From Sinorhizobium fredii USDA 205 (GTDB taxonomy: Bacteria > Pseudomonadota > Alphaproteobacteria > Rhizobiales > Rhizobiaceae): a DNA stretch of 64,000 nucleotides. The position numbers and the translations under genes are program-made. The stretch is from the NCBI RefSeq assembly GCF_001461695.1, contig NZ_AUTC01000199.1:124001-188000 (forward strand), given 5' to 3'. Shown in pieces: positions 62,901-64,000 of this stretch. Numbering within the stretch: the stretch's first letter is position 1; every line of letters starts with the position of its first letter. The notes under the pieces are model-generated. The model was given only the letters and a program-made list of their open reading frames with translations, did no database searches and was not told where the DNA came from.

Positions 62901-63830
62901 ATGAACAAGTCCGCTTCTCCCCTTATTCCCATCCTTTCGGTTGCTACGACGATTTTCGTCTGGGCGGCCGCCTTTCCGGCGATTACCTTGACCCTCAAGG
63001 AGATCGATCCCTTGCCGCTGGCGGCGGTGCGGTTCGCCATCGCGGCGTCGTTTGCCATGATCTGGCTCGCATGGGCGCGTCCGCGCATGATGCCGCTGGC
63101 CGATCTCGCCTGGTGCATCGTCTGCGGCATCGTCTCGGGCGTGGGCTACAGCGTGTTTCTCAATCTCGGCCAGGAGACCGTCTCCGCCGGAGCAGCCAGC
63201 TTCCTTGTCAAGACGGAGTCGCTTTGGATGGCCGCGTTCGCAGTGTTCTTGCTCAAGGAGCGATTCACCGGATGGGCATGGGCCGGCATGCTGGCCTGCG
63301 TCGTCGGCGTCGGCCTGATTGCTGCCGCCCAGCCCGGCGGAATCACGCTGGGCACAGGAGCACCCCTGGTTCTGGCCGCAGCCTTGTGCTCGGCGGCGGG
63401 CTTCACCCTGCAACGCGGATTGGCACTGCGTCATGGCGCGTTGCACGTAGCGGCCGTCACCTTCATCGTGGCGGCGCTCGCCCTGTCTCCGTGGCTGCCG
63501 CAGGCGGTGACGCAGATGCAAGCGGCATCCACCGCGACGATCGGATGGGCCGTCTTTCTCGGGGTCTTCCCCACGGCGATCGGCCTTGCATGCTGGGTCT
63601 ATGCGCTCGGATACTTCGGTGTCGCCCACTCAGGCAATTTGCTCTATCTGGTCGCACCTCTCGCAATGCTGATCGCTTGGGCCATCGCCGGGGAAACGCC
63701 GGCTCTTGTGACGGTGATCGGCGGTCTGCTGATTCTGTCAGGGGTAATCGTCGTCAATTCTCTCGGCCGGAAGCAGGCGGCGCGCATCGATTCGACCAAC
63801 AAGAAGGGCTCGGTTCCGGTAGAGGGCTGA
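62901..63830 (+). CDS. EamA (DMT) family transporter
   Basis: Drug/metabolite transporter of 309 residues with ten hydrophobic segments in two EamA repeats; the first shows IFVWAAAFPAITLTLKEIDPLPLAAVRFAIA, the second WAVFLGVFPTAIGLACWVYALGYFGVAHSGNLLYLVAPLAMLI. The start at 62901 (MNKSASPL) is chosen over an upstream frame that overlaps the divergent LysR gene. Export or import of amino acids, purines or toxins is typical of the family; the substrate is unknown. The stop lies one base from the stop of the convergent trmFO. Confidence 0.9.
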   Translation: MNKSASPLIPILSVATTIFVWAAAFPAITLTLKEIDPLPLAAVRFAIAASFAMIWLAWARPRMMPLADLAWCIVCGIVSGVGYSVFLNLGQETVSAGAASFLVKTESLWMAAFAVFLLKERFTGWAWAGMLACVVGVGLIAAAQPGGITLGTGAPLVLAAALCSAAGFTLQRGLALRHGALHVAAVTFIVAALALSPWLPQAVTQMQAASTATIGWAVFLGVFPTAIGLACWVYALGYFGVAHSGNLLYLVAPLAMLIAWAIAGETPALVTVIGGLLILSGVIVVNSLGRKQAARIDSTNKKGSVPVEG

Positions 63831-63831
63831 T

Positions 63832-64000
63832 TTATGATGTTTCGTGAGCCAGCCACTTGGCGCAGTCCTCGAGCGCCCGCCCTGCCGTCGCCTGCTTCTT
63901 GGCCAGTGCCTTTTCCTTGCCGCGGAAGCGCTTGGCACCTTCCGGCCTGGTGAGGGCGCCCGCCTCCAGTGGCGGAAACAGCCCGAAATTGATGTTCATC
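63832..64000 (-). CDS. trmFO: Methylenetetrahydrofolate--tRNA-(uracil-5-)-methyltransferase TrmFO (3' end)
   Basis: Only the last 55 codons of this gene, which continues past the window, are visible on the minus strand. The segment starts MNINFGLFPPLE, the characteristic C-terminal region of TrmFO, then a basic stretch with RFRGKEKALAKKQATAGRALEDCAKW. TrmFO methylates U54 of tRNA with folate. The identification rests on this short match. The stop TAA (63832-63834 on the complement) lies one base from the stop of the EamA gene. Confidence 0.75.
   Translation of the reverse strand, partial: MNINFGLFPPLEAGALTRPEGAKRFRGKEKALAKKQATAGRALEDCAKWLAHETS

Overview
The window is a GC-rich, tightly packed bacterial chromosome segment. 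It almost certainly comes from an alphaproteobacterium of the Rhizobiaceae, most like Sinorhizobium/Ensifer. The grounds are an ExoR exopolysaccharide repressor, the order rpsB-tsf-pyrH-frr-uppS-cdsA-rseP-bamA-lpxD-fabZ-lpxA-lpxI-lpxB, an EipB-type periplasmic protein, a PopZ homologue, a fused secDF, and two copies of a rhizobial-type palindromic intergenic repeat. Every gene call rests on reading motifs by eye; no database search was run. I see no phage, insertion sequence, CRISPR array, tRNA or rRNA.

Layout. 1-2646: 3' end of clpA, then the azlC/azlD pair. 2656-5517 (minus): operon ridA, GDPD, FemAB-like, HIT. 5652-20070 (plus): eipB, then the translation and envelope block rpsB, tsf, pyrH, frr, uppS, cdsA, rseP, bamA and the lipid A genes, ended by a terminator shared with convergent gltA. 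21649-29336: comEC-like gene, exbB/exbD, a PCMT-like methyltransferase, tolC and popZ. 29559-37980: valS, fadL, exoR, xthA (minus) and cls. 38007-45740: erpA (minus), dgt, argS, a large SPOR protein and nagZ. 45895-53356: scpA/scpB, a solitary ABC ATPase, tatABC, serS, surE and pcm. 53516-56780: an unknown protein, an NlpD/DipM-like lipoprotein and a DUF815 ATPase (minus). 57080-61826: yajC, secDF, an NDUFAF3-like protein, an NDUFAF6-like protein and a small membrane protein. 61911-64000: a LysR regulator divergent from an EamA transporter, and the 3' end of trmFO.

How the genes work together. Most of the window builds and polices the cell envelope. UppS and CdsA supply lipid precursors. RseP and BamA handle envelope stress and outer-membrane assembly. 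LpxD/A/I/B with FabZ make lipid A. TatABC and YajC-SecDF move proteins across the inner membrane, and TolC and FadL are outer-membrane channels. ExoR, EipB, the SPOR protein, NagZ and the LytM-like lipoprotein connect envelope state to polysaccharide, peptidoglycan and division. The secDF operon also carries bacterial relatives of two mitochondrial complex I assembly factors, which suggests coupled membrane insertion and assembly of NADH dehydrogenase.

Main oddities. rpsB carries a one-base deletion near base 7036 that breaks an essential ribosomal protein, most likely a sequence error. A CtrA-like box precedes an unknown gene. The LytM domain lacks its metal ligands. cls has a candidate leaderless promoter. 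A perfect palindrome lies in a long non-coding stretch before exoR. Two repeat copies share one half and differ in the other.
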